This document shows positions 1 to 12,507 of a DNA stretch of 64,000 bases, in pieces (positions within the stretch are counted from its first letter, which is position 1; each line of letters starts with the position of its first letter). Position numbers and translations under genes: made by a program. The stretch is from positions 97,921 through 161,920 of the forward strand of contig JACKQL020000107.1 in the NCBI GenBank assembly GCA_018296165.2, read 5' to 3'. Source of the DNA: Termitomyces sp. T153 (lineage: Eukaryota; Basidiomycota; Agaricomycetes; Agaricales; Lyophyllaceae). The notes below the pieces were generated by a model. It did no database searches and was not told the origin of the DNA. It saw only the letters and a program-made list of their open reading frames with translations.

Positions 1-1872
1 TGCTTTGGATGTAACTACATGCATTACCCCATTGGTCCGTAACTAGGGTAAAGGTGAGTAATTTGCGATCATACCCGCGACAACATCCTACCTGAAAAAT
101 AAACTGTATCAGAAGAATTGACTGGATTCCCCTGCGTTTGAATGAGATCACAACTGTTTGGACTGCATCTAGGCTTACACGAATAACGTTCGGGTTTGTC
201 CTTGATGGATCGAACAACTTCGCGCGCTTGGCCAGATATTCCTAGGAATTTGCCGGTCCAAAAAACGTGCTTCAAATAATTGCACTGTAAGAAACATTAC
301 CTTGCTAAGCAGCTGCGCCACAGGCACGTGTTCCACCTCGGGATCGGTTACGTACCATTCGCTATCTACACGATGTAAGAGATGATAAATATCTTCGAAT
401 TAGTAATCAGACCAGAGAACGCGAGTCTCAAATTATTCCGTCAGTTAGTTCACTCAGTGATAGGCCAAGTATTAACATACCGCAAGGCTTCGATAAGAGT
501 GTGGAGGTATTCCGGCGAATTGTGCTCCATTTTATCAAGTGGCCTGCTAATTCCTTGTTCTTGAAGGTTCTCAAGTACTCCAAGGGCAATCAAAGCTGTA
601 ATTCCTGCAATCACGCATGAAAAATGATAATTCCAGCGATCAAGAAGATTTTCAACTTGCCTTGTCCGTTTGGAGGACACTGAATGTCGTCTTAGCACAC
701 GTAAAGAGCAAAGCGGAATTGAATCCTACCTCATATACTGTTACGTCTCCATACGTGTAACTAATAGGCTCAACAAATGTAGTGGAATGCTTCGCCAGGT
801 CCGTCAGCTCCATCAAACCACCTCTGCTTTGGATGACATCGACGATAGCCTGTGCGATTCGTCCTCTATAGAATCCGTCTTTGCCTTTCGAAGCAAGCTC
901 GCGGAATGTCTGTGCAAGGTTGGGCAACTTCACAACTTGGCCGGGAAGCGGGGCTTTGCCGTTGAGCAACATCTCGTCACCATTCGGAGACGCATTTTTG
1001 ATAAGTTCCTGAAGATAAAAGTATGAGTTACCAGATTTGAAATGAGGAAGAGTGCATACTTCAGACCGTTGCCACTGTATATTACTGCTCAATGTGATTC
1101 TACTACGAGCGACTGGAAACTTACTGCAACGCTGTGAATCTCTGATACCGGCACACTATCGAAGCAGATGAGCGAGAGATGAGCGAAAGAATGAGCTGAA
1201 ATTACCCTTCCTCTGCAAGCCTAATCGCGGGATCAAGAATATCAGCAACGGAGAGTTTGCCGCTGCCAAATTTGTTGATCGTATCCACCCAAGCAGCCGC
1301 TGCACCTGCACATATTCTCAGACATCGGCCTCTATGCCTTGTGACGTGAGAGAAGACATACCCGGTACAGTAACGGAATTGAGGTCGGTGAGAGGAATTC
1401 GGTCAGTATGACCACGCGAACGGACGTATTCGATGTCCAATTTCTCAGGCGAATGTCCAGAGCCATTTAGTGCGCTGACTTTTTTGGTCTTCGCATCGTA
1501 GAACAAACAAAAAGCATCACTTGGAACAGGATCAGCGTCAAAGTGGCCCGTGATTATGGAACACCAGACCCGCCAATGCCACAACAACTGGGCTCGGTAA
1601 CGTTCAGCGCGGCAGAAGTCGCCACAGCGGCGTCAGCTGACATAGTATCAGGTAAAATCAACACCACGAACAAAGATCGCTGGCGCAAGAGTCACAGTAC
1701 CAGCATTGCCTCCTTTCCTGAGGATCTCCAAGCCAGCTTGGGTGGCTAGAGGCTGAGAAGATGCAACGACGCCCTTAGTACCATAAACGACGGATCTGCG
1801 GCTAGGAAAACGTTGAAGAACGAGCTCCGGCTGCTCGATCTTGGACCAGTCCAGGCCAATGAAAGAAGACAT
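1..1872 (-). CDS. Gamma-glutamyltranspeptidase family protein (partial, cut by left edge)
   Basis: Gamma-glutamyltranspeptidases cleave gamma-glutamyl bonds (for example in glutathione) and self-process into two subunits. The start chosen is the ATG at 1872 ([11 protein letters not shown]). Exons joined by short introns give, in order: a [20 protein letters not shown] segment, [35 protein letters not shown], a [19 protein letters not shown] helix region, and [10 protein letters not shown] followed by [13 protein letters not shown]. Near the left edge SSDTVYFS is spliced across an intron at about 43-91 to [14 protein letters not shown]. By family knowledge, the Thr of DTVYFS is the processing site and nucleophile. 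Most of the small subunit therefore lies outside the window. The residue pattern resembles the YwrD-like branch more than animal GGT1. No signal peptide is evident. Family call is secure; exact exon borders were inferred by eye. Confidence 0.9.
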
Positions 1873-2074
1873 GGTGGGAGAGGGACAATGAGGATATACC
1901 CATGCTTGTCGAGTACATTTATGTAGTATAACATGGCTATTTATATCCATCTAGCCTGAGTCGGTATATATGTCCGATTCTCTTGTGAACATTGGATAAG
2001 ACCCCCTATGTAAGTTGTAACTCACTATCGCCGTCGACCGTACATTCGACTGCAGCCTCGCAAGCCCTGATCTC

Positions 2075-3050
2075 TCAACCATTCAAAGCAGATATCCACT
2101 CCTGGAAATCACCCTCTTTCTCAAAGACTGGCCCATTTTCTGACTCGACTATCCTTGGCAGCGGGTCCGGGGTTCCGTTGTTGGCCCATTCGGCCTATCT
2201 AATGGTAATACTTGCGTGTGGATGCACGACCCTCCACTGTGACACTCCTTCACGTGAGTTGCCTCGTTCAGAAAGCCAGATAAAGAGTGGGTATACATAT
2301 ACATATCGATAACGAACATAGACAACAATGTTCGCGACAGGGTGCGCAATAAACGAATGTCTGCCCAACCGATGATTCTTGTCGCACCATAATTGAAGTG
2401 GACAGTTAGATTCCTTCCATACTTAGCTTTAGGAACCGCACCCCGTACAGCTGCTGCTAAGGCATGGAAACCGCAAAAACCTTGGTCAGTCATAAGCATC
2501 AGTCGCAACAGGATGGCCAGGTCTACCTTCTCGTGCATCCTTTGATGCGTTGGACATATTCACCTGCTCGTTCATGAAAAGTATATTCAAAGGGGCGGAG
2601 ATTCCAGATTTTGCCTTCCAGAGACATGATAGTCTGCGTACGACCAGTGAACGAGGTCGTGAGCGTGGATGCTGTAGAATCTATTGAAAAACCAAAGTCC
2701 GGGACAGAGATCGTATGATACTCCGTGCGAGTAGTTGGCATGCCACTGACTCCACGGGTCGCTCGACGGATGGAGCTTTCTAGATGGCACCTTGAGTATT
2801 CCATGAGTGGGGCCGCGGGTTGGGAAAGCGAAAAGCGATAAGGAGGTCACTTGGAAGGGAAATGCTTAGACAAGAAGCCAGGATCGAACGCTGGCAATTC
2901 ACGCAAATGACAGTCTTGAGAAACCTTCGCTGTCGTAGATCCTACCTTGTAAAACAGCCGGAGGCCTTTCGAGGAATGTCGGTGGCTGGACGCTTGAATT
3001 GGCATTGAGTTGCCCATGACCAACAGGGAACTACTTGGCGTCAACATGCT
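2075..3050 (-). CDS. Unrecognised multi-exon gene (tentative)
   Basis: No family is recognised. On the minus strand several open segments are separated by plausible short introns. An N-terminal segment starts at the ATG near 3050 (MLTPSSSLLVMGN). A middle segment carries ISVPDFGFSIDSTASTLTTS and SLEGKIWNLRPFEYTFHERA. A further segment carries KAKYGRNLTVHFNYG then ATRIIGWADIRLL. A convincing C-terminal exon carries AEWANNGTPDPLPRIVESEN then FEKEGDFQEWISALNG, with its stop at 2075-2077. The last exon follows a TAG acceptor and reads like real protein. The joining of the upstream exons is not settled, so the start and internal structure are guesses. It is tandem with, and upstream of, the gamma-glutamyltranspeptidase gene, with about 200 bp between. 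Confidence 0.4.
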
Positions 3051-3348
3051 TGACTTCAACAAGACTACGCTTGACAAGCGATGGACGGCGGTCTTGGATG
3101 CCCGCCCACGTGACCGGGAATAAAAAGTACGCGTTTATCCAGGGAGCTCGACGTCAAGGGCGTCGTGCTCGCTGCATTCGTCGTCGTTGTGGGCCGGGAG
3201 ACGTTTTGTTTCGATCTAATCAACTTCAGAGGCAGGCAAGTCCACGTTCTCGTCTTTACGTTACGTTTAGCCCGCATCCATCCCGGTCTCCGTTCCAAAT
3301 TAGCTCTGACTTCTGCATGTCTTCTCTTTACATTATCTGGACTCTCTA

Positions 3349-5166
3349 ATGTCGATAACGTCTGCGACGTCCACGACACCGTTCCCTTTGCCGTCCTCCA
3401 CGCCCAACACAACGTCTCCTTCTTCCATCCTGTCTAATTCGGCTAACCCTTCGTCCGAAATCGCCACGACTGCTGTCACGACGTCGTCGACAACCGTTTC
3501 TTCCACCATGTCCACCTCCACACCGTAAGCTTCACTGTTTAAAAATCCTTCTTGCATTTACAAACTATTTCTTGGCAGTATATCTTCCTCGTCCTCCAGC
3601 GTCATGACCACTTCTTCCGCCATGCCTTCCAGCACGTCCTCGCTCTCAATATCCTCAGCTCCAACTACATCTGAAACATCCAGTTCTTCGCATACAACTT
3701 CTCCTTCGAGCACATCTACAATACCTTCATTTACTTCTTCCTCCACATCAGCTTCATCGACAAGCAGTTCAACCACAACCCAGGATCCATCGACAACAAC
3801 CAGTCGCACAACATCATCACAGACAACAGAGCCAGCGACGACTTCGTCATCAACGTTCTCGAGCTCGTTGGCCCCCTCTCCAACGTCAACGAGTTCAACA
3901 TTTGAACCGACTTCGGCTGCCACGACGTCAATTGCACCGACGTGTGTGCCCTCCTGATTACGTCATGTGCCTCCGCTAACTTGGAAACTCAGCACCACAC
4001 ATACAAGTAAAGGCCCCTCGAGCTCTGCGTCTGGTGTTCTCACTGAGACCACCGTCACGTCCATTTTCACTACAACTAGCAATGGCCAGGTGGTCACAGT
4101 CACCAAAGTTTCCGTCAGTCAAACTCTCAGTCCAAACAAATCTAGCTCCAGGGATGATTCGTGCGTCTGATAATCATCAGATATTTTTACTCCGTCTAAC
4201 CGGGTCCATTTCTTCCGCAGTTTCTTCCAAAATACAGGTGCAGTGGCGGGCGTATTCGTGGTTGTAGGACTTGCAATCGCCTCCATCTTTCTTTGGATCC
4301 TCTTCGCTCTCCGTCGCCGCCGTCGAACTCGGAGGTTAGAGCATGATACCGCTGTCTCCGCCACCCTTGCAGCTGCGGGATTCCATAGAACGCCTCTAGA
4401 TGATGATGAAGAGAATGAAAACGTGAACGGTTCACGGCGGTCCAGGTTCGGCTCCCCTGAAGTCGAGATGCAGCACCGCGCTAGTTCCGGCTTTGCCAGT
4501 ACAATTCCAAGTGGCGCTCGAACGTCGACGTATTTTGATTCTTCCCAACCTGATGATCCCGATGCATTTAATCCATATCGGGAATACGTCGTTGATAACT
4601 CGGCTGCTGCTGCTGTCGCCGCTGGTACCAATCCACCATTTTCTGCTCTCTTCAATGGATCCTATCGGGACCGGACACCTAGTGGTGGGGAACACACTCA
4701 CGAAAATTCCGCCTCTGGAAGCTATGAGCCTCTTCTTGCATCCTACTACCGTCAGGAACAAGCTGCATCATCGCCTGTACTTCCCACAGCCGCGAGTCCC
4801 CCCAACCCACCTCCTCGAAACCCACTTCGACTCTCGGACGCTGGTAGAAGTCCCCCACTTGGCGTTTTATCCAAAACTTTGCCAGACATAGCTCCGGCCG
4901 AGGCAAAATTCGGGACGGGGGGAGGCTCAGACTCATGCGTATCTTCTTCAGAAAGTGTGGGAGATGAGAGATTGGATCCAGGATTACGACAAAGAATGAA
5001 CGAGGAGACGGATCGTGCGTCACAGAGAGACCTTAAGGACGAAGAAGACTATTCTAGACCAGTCCTTGGAGTAAGTCGATTTTGATTTGTCAGAAGATTA
5101 ACCTTTGAACTCATTTGAAAGGTTCGAAATCTTCCTAATGCGCGTGAAGCCTCACAAGAAGCATGA
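3349..5166 (+). CDS. Ser/Thr-rich single-pass plasma-membrane protein
   Basis: The predicted protein has a long Ser/Thr-rich outer region, such as is usually O-glycosylated in fungi, then a single membrane helix with GAVAGVFVVVGLAIASIFLW, then a basic stop-transfer stretch RRRRRTRRLEH. A cytoplasmic tail of about 270 residues follows, rich in Pro, Ser and acidic residues. Introns are visible at about 3526-3580, 3945-3989, 4160-4220 and 5071-5122. The last exon adds VRNLPNAREASQEA and stops at 5164-5166. The start at 3349 gives no signal peptide, so an upstream leader exon may have been missed. The architecture is like fungal wall-stress sensors and a large family of uncharacterised basidiomycete membrane proteins. 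A close relative lies at 6779-8253 on the other strand. The function is inferred only from architecture. Confidence 0.75.
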
Positions 5167-5547
5167 CTTTTCGTTGATTCCTACCTATGTTTAACATCAA
5201 TATTACAGTTATTATTTCTGTTCATCTTGCGTTTGCTAAAATCGGACTTCTTAACTATCTCACTTGACAAAGGACTTCATGCCTGCATTTTGTACAGATT
5301 CTCATGACCATATGGACATTCCCTTGATGCAGAGTAGGCACATCCTTCATATAGTAAGTAATATATTGCATTTTTAAACCGATGTACATGATAAGCATTC
5401 CGGCTCTGTGTAGCCGCTTAACACGTGGTTCTCTGCTTTCACAGACTCCTATGTCTGTGTGAAGGGCTTGATAAGATGTATCATTCCCCAGTACTTTCTT
5501 ACCTATTAAATGCCTCAGCGTAACGACCAAAGTTCCATTGGTTTGCA
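5167..5547. other. Intergenic stretch, no gene seen
   Basis: This AT-richer spacer separates the stop of the membrane-protein gene from the isochorismatase-like gene. The open frames on the minus strand here are low in quality and lack homology that I recognise. It presumably holds the 3' end of the upstream gene and the promoter of the downstream gene. Confidence 0.5.
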
Positions 5548-6672
5548 ATGACGCTACCTCGCCCTCCTGTCCTCACTCCGGTTCAATACGGTAGAGATGG
5601 GTTCTTCTGGGTGGAGTACCCTTCGGGGCTCGTGGATTTGTCGCGTTCTCATCCACTTTCACATGCTGCGGAGGTCGAGCCACCACTTCTTCAAACAGGA
5701 CAAGTAGAATTTGCTGTTGAGGGTCAACGTACAATCCGGATCGATGCTGGATCAACTGCAATGGTCATCATCGATATGCAAAAGTCGGTACACAGAGGCA
5801 ATTCCGTTGCAAGGTTGACCAAATAGCCCCGTCAGTTTCTTTCTCCATCCGGAACTGAGAAAGCATCCTTCTGGGCTTGAGTGCGTTGATCGTCTTTTGG
5901 AAAGCGTGCCGGTTGCAAGAACCATGGGAATCAAAATACTTTGGGTGTATGTGACTGTGGAGTACTTTTCTTGAATGCACAAATAAAGCTGATAATATGT
6001 GCTAGTAACTGGGGTCTTACCGAGCATGAGTTGAAGACTATTCCACCAGCTCTTGTCCGCGGATTCCAGAAGAATGGTGGAGGTGGGTTTGGGACTTCTC
6101 TTCCCCACGGTTTCGGAAGACTGCTCATGCGGGGTGAACGCAATTCTGAACTCTATGGGCCGCTTCAGGATGAATACCTGAAGGGCCAGAAGGCAGGTAC
6201 TGATTTTTGGATCCATAAAAATAGGTATGGTATGGTTGAAAGTTTCAAAGTCATCTCCTAACGATATCCAACCGACTCAGAATCAGTGGTCTCTGGGGAT
6301 ATCAATCTGCCTTGGATCTCTTTCTCAAGGAGAACGGAATCACTACACTGCTATTTGGCGGTGTCAATGCTGATGTGGTCTGTTGTGTAGCATGCTTTCC
6401 TCACAGTTAACGCTGAAGCGGCCAAATAGTGTGTTCTGGGCACTGTCGTCGATGCCAGTTATAGAGGATATGACTGCATCGTTGTAAAAGATACCACTGC
6501 TACGACCTCTCCTGAAGGTGGACTTTCCAACCTCCTGTACAATGCTACGAATGTCAGTTCCTCCCTTTCTCTTGTAAGAACCCTTGTGACAGTTCGCAAG
6601 GTCTATGGATTTGTGACAGATACGAAAGCGCTGTTGGCGGCCAAGATAGTGCGACAGAAGGTTGGTGAATGA
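5548..6672 (+). CDS. Isochorismatase-like cysteine hydrolase
   Basis: This belongs to the isochorismatase-like hydrolase superfamily, which includes nicotinamidases, N-carbamoylsarcosine amidases and isochorismatases and uses an Asp-Lys-Cys triad. An N-terminal extension of about 70 residues precedes the core strand STAMVIIDMQ, which supplies the Asp. An intron at 5784-5835 joins this to NFFLHPELRKHPSGLECVDR. Later exons give GIKILWVNWGLTEHELKT, then LYGPLQDEYLKGQKAGTDFW, then a LLFGGVNADVCVLGTVVDA block that holds the expected catalytic Cys. The end is DTKALLAAKIVRQKVGE with its stop at 6670-6672. The cis-peptide region before the Cys (GGVNADVC) is typical. The substrate cannot be told from sequence. 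The gene lies between two related membrane-protein genes and converges on the second, with about 106 bp between stops. Confidence 0.88.
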
Positions 6673-6778
6673 TGGTAGTTACATATACATTGAAGGATGG
6701 AAGAATACATAGGCCGACGAACAGGTCGGCGGGAATCTTGTACGTTCTTACGTCTTGTTTTCTGTCCAAAAGTTCGCA

Positions 6779-8253
6779 TCAAAATAAGTGTTTTGTGTCG
6801 ACTTGAGGTCGAACCTGCGGAATGTCGTCGAGTTAGGTTCAACAGCATCACAAGAATAACATGAACACATGCGTCAAGAAGGGTCCGTCTACCAGTGACC
6901 TTGGCTGCGGCAAGAACAATGGGAGAACTTGAAGGGGTATACGATGAAAGGGGTGTTATGGAGTATGTTTCAGATGGCTTTGCCAAGCTTCGCCGGAGGG
7001 GCGATCGTGGAGGGCGAGGAGGTACCCCTGAGGCAATAGAATTAGAATGAGACATTTTGGACGAATTATCAGAAATGGGCGATCGAGTACCGTCGGTAAT
7101 ATTGTCTTCATCGCCTGAGGGTGGAAGGCTGGGAGGGCAAAGCGAAGGGCTCATATGCGCCGCACTATTGAATCTAGGTTTGTTATTTTGCGTATGGCCG
7201 GGTCCGGTACTGTAGCCATCTGATCTGGTATTAGAAGAGATACCCTTGAAAGGGTCAACTGGAACTCTTCCGAGGCTCGGCACCGACAGAGGGGATACAA
7301 AGGGTGCAGCATCGAGCCCATTGAAGGAATTAGAGGAATGATGTCCTATACTCAGGCTCCCCCTGGAAGTGAGAGACGCAGTACCTTTCCGATATCCAAG
7401 ATCTTCGTCGATATTACGCATTTGCGGGGAATAAGATCCTGGGCCATCAAATGGATTTTCGGATAAGGAACGCCGGCGTTGTATACTTGCCAACCAGCGC
7501 TTTTGACGATTTCTACGATGACGTCGACGACAAAGAAGAGCCAGGGAAAAAACGATACTACAGGCCAAGATGCCCACGACAGTGAAGACGCCAGCGACTG
7601 CTCCTCGATTTGCCAAGAACCTCAAACCAGGTAAGTCCAATGTTATGAGATTGAAAGACTTGAGTGAGTAGCCTACCCTGTTGGAACGGTCCGGCTATCG
7701 CTGCTGATCGTAATATTAGGATTAGCGACGACGTGTGTGAATGTCACAAATCCGCCATCAGGTTGCGTGGATGTGCTGAGCACTGTTATAAATGCAGGCG
7801 TGCTAAGGCTCGCCTTCCCATTTTTAGGATTGATGACGGATATTGCGACAGGACTGGAGAAGGTAGACTCGGGTTGGTCGGTGATGGTGCTTGTACTCGT
7901 TGGTATTGTGGCCTTGGGAATCTCGACTTAATGAAAGAAAGGGTCTACTGAAATGATTCTGATTGCAAGTTTACATACGTGGACTAACCTGAAATTTGTG
8001 TGGTAGTCTTTGGAAACATAACACTTATGGTCGACTTCGGGCTATTGGATGCCTGTCTTGATATTCCACCCGGCAACGTCTGCGACAACAGATTGGTTGG
8101 TGTCTTAGCGGGAGAAGATGATGATGAAGATTTAATTCTCGTTGAAGTCGTTAAAAGTGAAGTTGTGGTATTCGGCGGCTCTGGACTGGATAGAGTTGAA
8201 TCGGTGACAGTGAAGGTGGTGTTTTTGACTGGAGTGCGTGGAACGTCGGACAT
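6779..8253 (-). CDS. Ser/Thr-rich single-pass membrane protein, relative of the gene at 3349-5166 (5' end unresolved)
   Basis: Read on the minus strand, a Ser/Thr-rich outer region (SLLTTSTRIKSSSSSSPAKT) is spliced to VEIPKATIPTSTSTITDQPE and on to FVTFTHVVANPNITISS. An intron follows and then the membrane segment FLANRGAVAGVFTVVGILAC with the basic anchor CRRRHRRNRQKR. The tail of about 270 residues is rich in Ser, Pro and Gly. A last intron (GTGACTGG..CCGCAG) joins VLAAAK to VRPQVDTKHLF, with its stop at 6779-6781. The motif N-x-GAVAGVF-x-VVG is shared with the upstream paralogue, in the same position just before the helix. The coding start lies upstream of 8253: an in-frame stretch YLQSNRTLTSESFTP precedes it after a TAG acceptor near 8337, but I could not place the first exon. 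Confidence 0.75.
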
Positions 8254-8459
8254 GCTATATGGAATGGTCAGAGAAGGAATTTCTGTAGGTGTGAAAGACT
8301 CGCTTGTCAGAGTCCTGTTCGACTGGAGGTACTATGGTGAAACCACTCGTTGAGGATGTTGTCGATTGCGCTGGCTGGTTTGGCAGCATCAATGAAGACA
8401 ATGTGGAATGTGTTGTAGATATGGGATTTGACTATTGAGTGTCAATGCCTGGGTAGCCA

Positions 8460-9400
8460 TTTCAATAACCGATTCAACGCACGGACTGACGACTTGATGA
8501 TAGTAATGTTGGAATGCTTGATAATACACCCCCGCTGGACTGAGCATTTGATTTTGAGCTGTTTACCGGCATACGAAGGTCAGTCTTTAAAAGCCACGCT
8601 GCAAGAGAAATTTAGTAGAGGATCCTATAGTGTGGAGAACTATGCACTTGGTTGGGATGGTACTCATCCGTAGTGCGACATAGACACGACTGTCCTTCGT
8701 TCAAAAACCAGAGATAGGAGATAAGCAAGCTCCCGACAGGGTATTTCAAGTTATAGATGTGACAACCGCAGATGACAGGATTTCCGAAAGCCATAGGGTC
8801 ACTTGATCGCAATGACCCATGCGAAACCTTAACTTCCACTAGCAGCTGGATATCTTATAATTCCGAACTGTTACCGATGGCTACAGAAAGGTAAGGATGT
8901 GCTTCTCAGGAATGCACAGGCGAAGATGGCCAAGAGTGTTCAATAGGCATAGCAAACATAGTGAGATCCGGTGAAGTTACGACGATACGGACTTGCCGGG
9001 TCATGATTCCGGGGAAGTAAGATGAAACTGCTGCGAAGCCAACTGCGCATGCGAGGGAAACACATAAATAAGCATGGTCAGTAAATATACATTATCCAAT
9101 AACAGAATTAGGATTAAAAAGACTATGGCGGTCTAACAGAGAACAAACGAATGTGTGACTTTGAGATGTGAGAACGGATGAAGAACGGGAGAATAATGTT
9201 ACACTTACACGGATCATAAAGTGGAGCATGGTATAGGAAACATACGGGTATGAAGCTAAAATGCGGCGAAATCGTGGAACATAGCATGACAAGGGGTCCA
9301 AGGCTGGTAAAAAGCGGGATCAAATGGCGGTAGAATCCTGCTTTATGGAATTGAGACAAATCATTTGAAGAGTTAGCCTCAACAGTTTACCCACAAACAC
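8460..9400. other. Long spacer without a recognisable gene
   Basis: About 0.9 kb lies between the 5' side of the membrane-protein gene and the 3' end of the Rab gene. Short open frames occur on both strands, but none shows a recognisable domain, consistent splice sites or a plausible start context. It probably holds the promoter and missing first exon of the membrane-protein gene and the 3' end of the Rab gene. A small unrecognised gene cannot be excluded. Confidence 0.5.
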
Positions 9401-9415
9401 TGTCCCGCGGCCTTA

Positions 9416-10506
<1,091 letters not shown>

Positions 10507-10625
10507 ACTAGAAGATGGACTGAAGGTGTTATAGTCTCACAGCTTCGCGAGCGGACAGGCGAAGACCAACGGGGACAAGAACTCGCTTAACCCGCACTGA
10601 CCTACACCACGTGCTACTTCTGGTC

Positions 10626-10702
10626 TCTAGTCATTGATCATTTGGCCATATATACTTCTGCCACCCGCGCTCTACAGTAGTCTAGTCATTGATCATTGGC
10701 CA
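10626..10702. repeat. Short direct repeat upstream of the Rab4-like gene
   Basis: The 16-nt core TCTAGTCATTGATCAT occurs at 10626 and again at 10681, followed in both by T(T)GGCCA, so about 22 bp are repeated 55 bp apart. It sits in the 290-bp spacer between the D-serine dehydratase stop (10796) and the Rab start (10506). It could be a regulatory element or a small duplication. Confidence 0.7.
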
Positions 10703-10795
10703 ACAATACTTTCATTCTTTCACGGTCAAACGTTCGAAGGTATCATGCACTACGATGCATTTGTATTATCTTGGCTAATGATTGGACGCTGGTTT

Positions 10796-12351
10796 CTACC
10801 ATCCCTTCCAAGGGACCCAGATGTCAACGACCTTCTTACCATGGTCAATATTCTTGTCAACAACATAATACCAGGGATAAGCCTAGGAAGAACTGTAAGT
10901 TGCGCAGCAAATTTCTTCTGGGAAGTGAACTTCATACTGCTGCAATGAGGCAAGCATGTTGTCCAATGATTTCTACCTGGCTTCCGATTTCTAGTGTTTC
11001 CTCTTTAGGACTCCCGAGAATTTTGGTAAGGATTCCATGCTCTTGAGATATCCTTCCCACCCTCCAACCCTTGCCAATGACGTTTCCATATCCTCCTAAG
11101 GGGCCGGTATCTTTACTGAATGCTATTGCTCCGGCATCAATCAGTGCTTCATCTTCACCCCCTTCGCCGCGTCCAGGATAGTAAGAAACCACTGTGGTTC
11201 GCACTCGCTGTGCAATCTTCTTCTCATTGATAAGCCCAGTGTGTTGTTGTTGAAGATCAAGCATTGGGTAATTTCCTACAGATTACAGAGTGAGTATATA
11301 GAGACAGTCTGAATGTGCTGACCAGCATGTAGTTCTAAAACACCATGGAGGCTTGTCGACAACGAAGCCCTAGTTTCGGAACTCGCTGCATGTGCAGTAG
11401 GAGTAGACCCGACTGAAAGCACAAATGGTTGCTGATGAACTGTACGGTCCAAAGAAAGAGACAGGGCAGAGAGTCCGGCTTCAGCTGCAGCATTGACGGC
11501 TTCCACTTCTGCTGATAGGAATGTTGATGCCTCTGACGACGATTTTGAGGCATAGGAATTTCCAGCGTGTCCGTAAAAGCCATAGACGGATATAGCAGGT
11601 GATGAGAATAATACTGAGAGTAATTCTTCGAATTGGGGTGTACTAGCCACAACACCAGCACGTCTATAAGGCGAAGAAAGATGAGATTTACTAGCTGATT
11701 TTTTAAAGATGATACCTTTGTCCACCGTCGATTTTCACGAAGGCTGACCATCGCCTAGAGGAGCATCGAGCATGTTCAAACTTCTCTAAAAACTTGACCT
11801 GGTCTGGATGGTCTACAAGAATGCGAAGAGTCCCGCCATTATTTGAGATTTTGTCCCAGAGGTCTGACAGATCTGCGACTTTGTTAATTGCAATTGGAAG
11901 CCCGTAAAGAATCTGCAGTAGACTGAGGAAAAACACGCATGAAGCAACGGTCAGTAGAGTTACTCGCATCTTTGATAGTAGAATCGGAGACCAGGCCAGC
12001 TTCAACTAATTCCCAAGCTTCCATTAGTGTTGACACCACAACGGCTTGCGTTGTGTCGACAGATGACTGAAGTTGCAGCCTAGTGCCTTCCACAGTCTGC
12101 ACATGTCAACTAACAATGCGAGGAACTAATTTGTGGATGCCTACTTTGTGTGTCTTCAGGTGCGCACGGAATCTAGCTCCCCATGCCTGGGATCTTGCGT
12201 GCATATCGGTACAGTTTTCTGCAAACAGAGCTCGATCGATGATCATCGCAGGTGTCCTTAGAGAATCAGTTGGCGCGTCCAAGAACTTCTGAAGGAGAAC
12301 TGCCTTGCTTGGTCGATAGTGTCCATAGGGAGTTTTCGTCTGAGAGATCAT
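10796..12351 (-). CDS. D-serine dehydratase-like PLP enzyme (fold-type III)
   Basis: Eukaryotic D-serine dehydratases turn D-serine into pyruvate and ammonia using PLP and zinc on an alanine-racemase-like barrel. The start at 12351 gives MISQTKTPYGHYRPSKAVLL, then LRTPAMIIDRALFAEN and FRAHLKTHK, whose last Lys is the expected PLP lysine. An intron with GTAGGC donor follows, then TVEGTRLQLQ, IAINKVADLSDLWDKI, FVKIDGGQ, SVYGFYGHAGNSYAS, PFVLSVGSTPT and ELHAGNYPMLD. The C-terminal domain has DAGAIAFSKDTGPLGGYGNV and EIIGQHACLIAA, where His and Cys match the zinc ligands of the family. It then runs YPWYYVVDKNIDHGKKVVDI and WVPWKGW, with its stop at 10796-10798. A D-threonine aldolase of the same fold is an alternative, but the His-x-Cys zinc motif favours dehydratase. 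Confidence 0.88.
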
Positions 12352-12507
12352 TGATACAAAGGAGAAAGAACGAGCCGTTTGTAAAAGACGACAATTTGGC
12401 GGTTACAGTAGAGACGGCCCGAGGATCCGAGTCTTTGAAAATCATCATTCAGATCAACAAGTTCTCACGGGCTTTCATACTACGTTTTCCTTTGATACTC
12501 TGACAAA
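12352..12507. promoter_or_regulatory. Divergent promoter region (D-serine dehydratase / Rrp36)
   Basis: The start codons of the minus-strand D-serine dehydratase-like gene (12351) and the plus-strand Rrp36 gene (12508) are 156 bp apart, so both promoters must share this stretch. No clear TATA element was identified. Confidence 0.55.

Noticed and set aside
3558..3923. Acidic, Val/Glu-rich open frame on the minus strand
   Set aside because: It is the antisense of the Ser/Thr-rich exon of the membrane protein, which has matching splice sites and a membrane helix downstream.
9092..9359. Hydrophobic open frames on the minus strand
   Set aside because: No splice support, start context or recognisable family.
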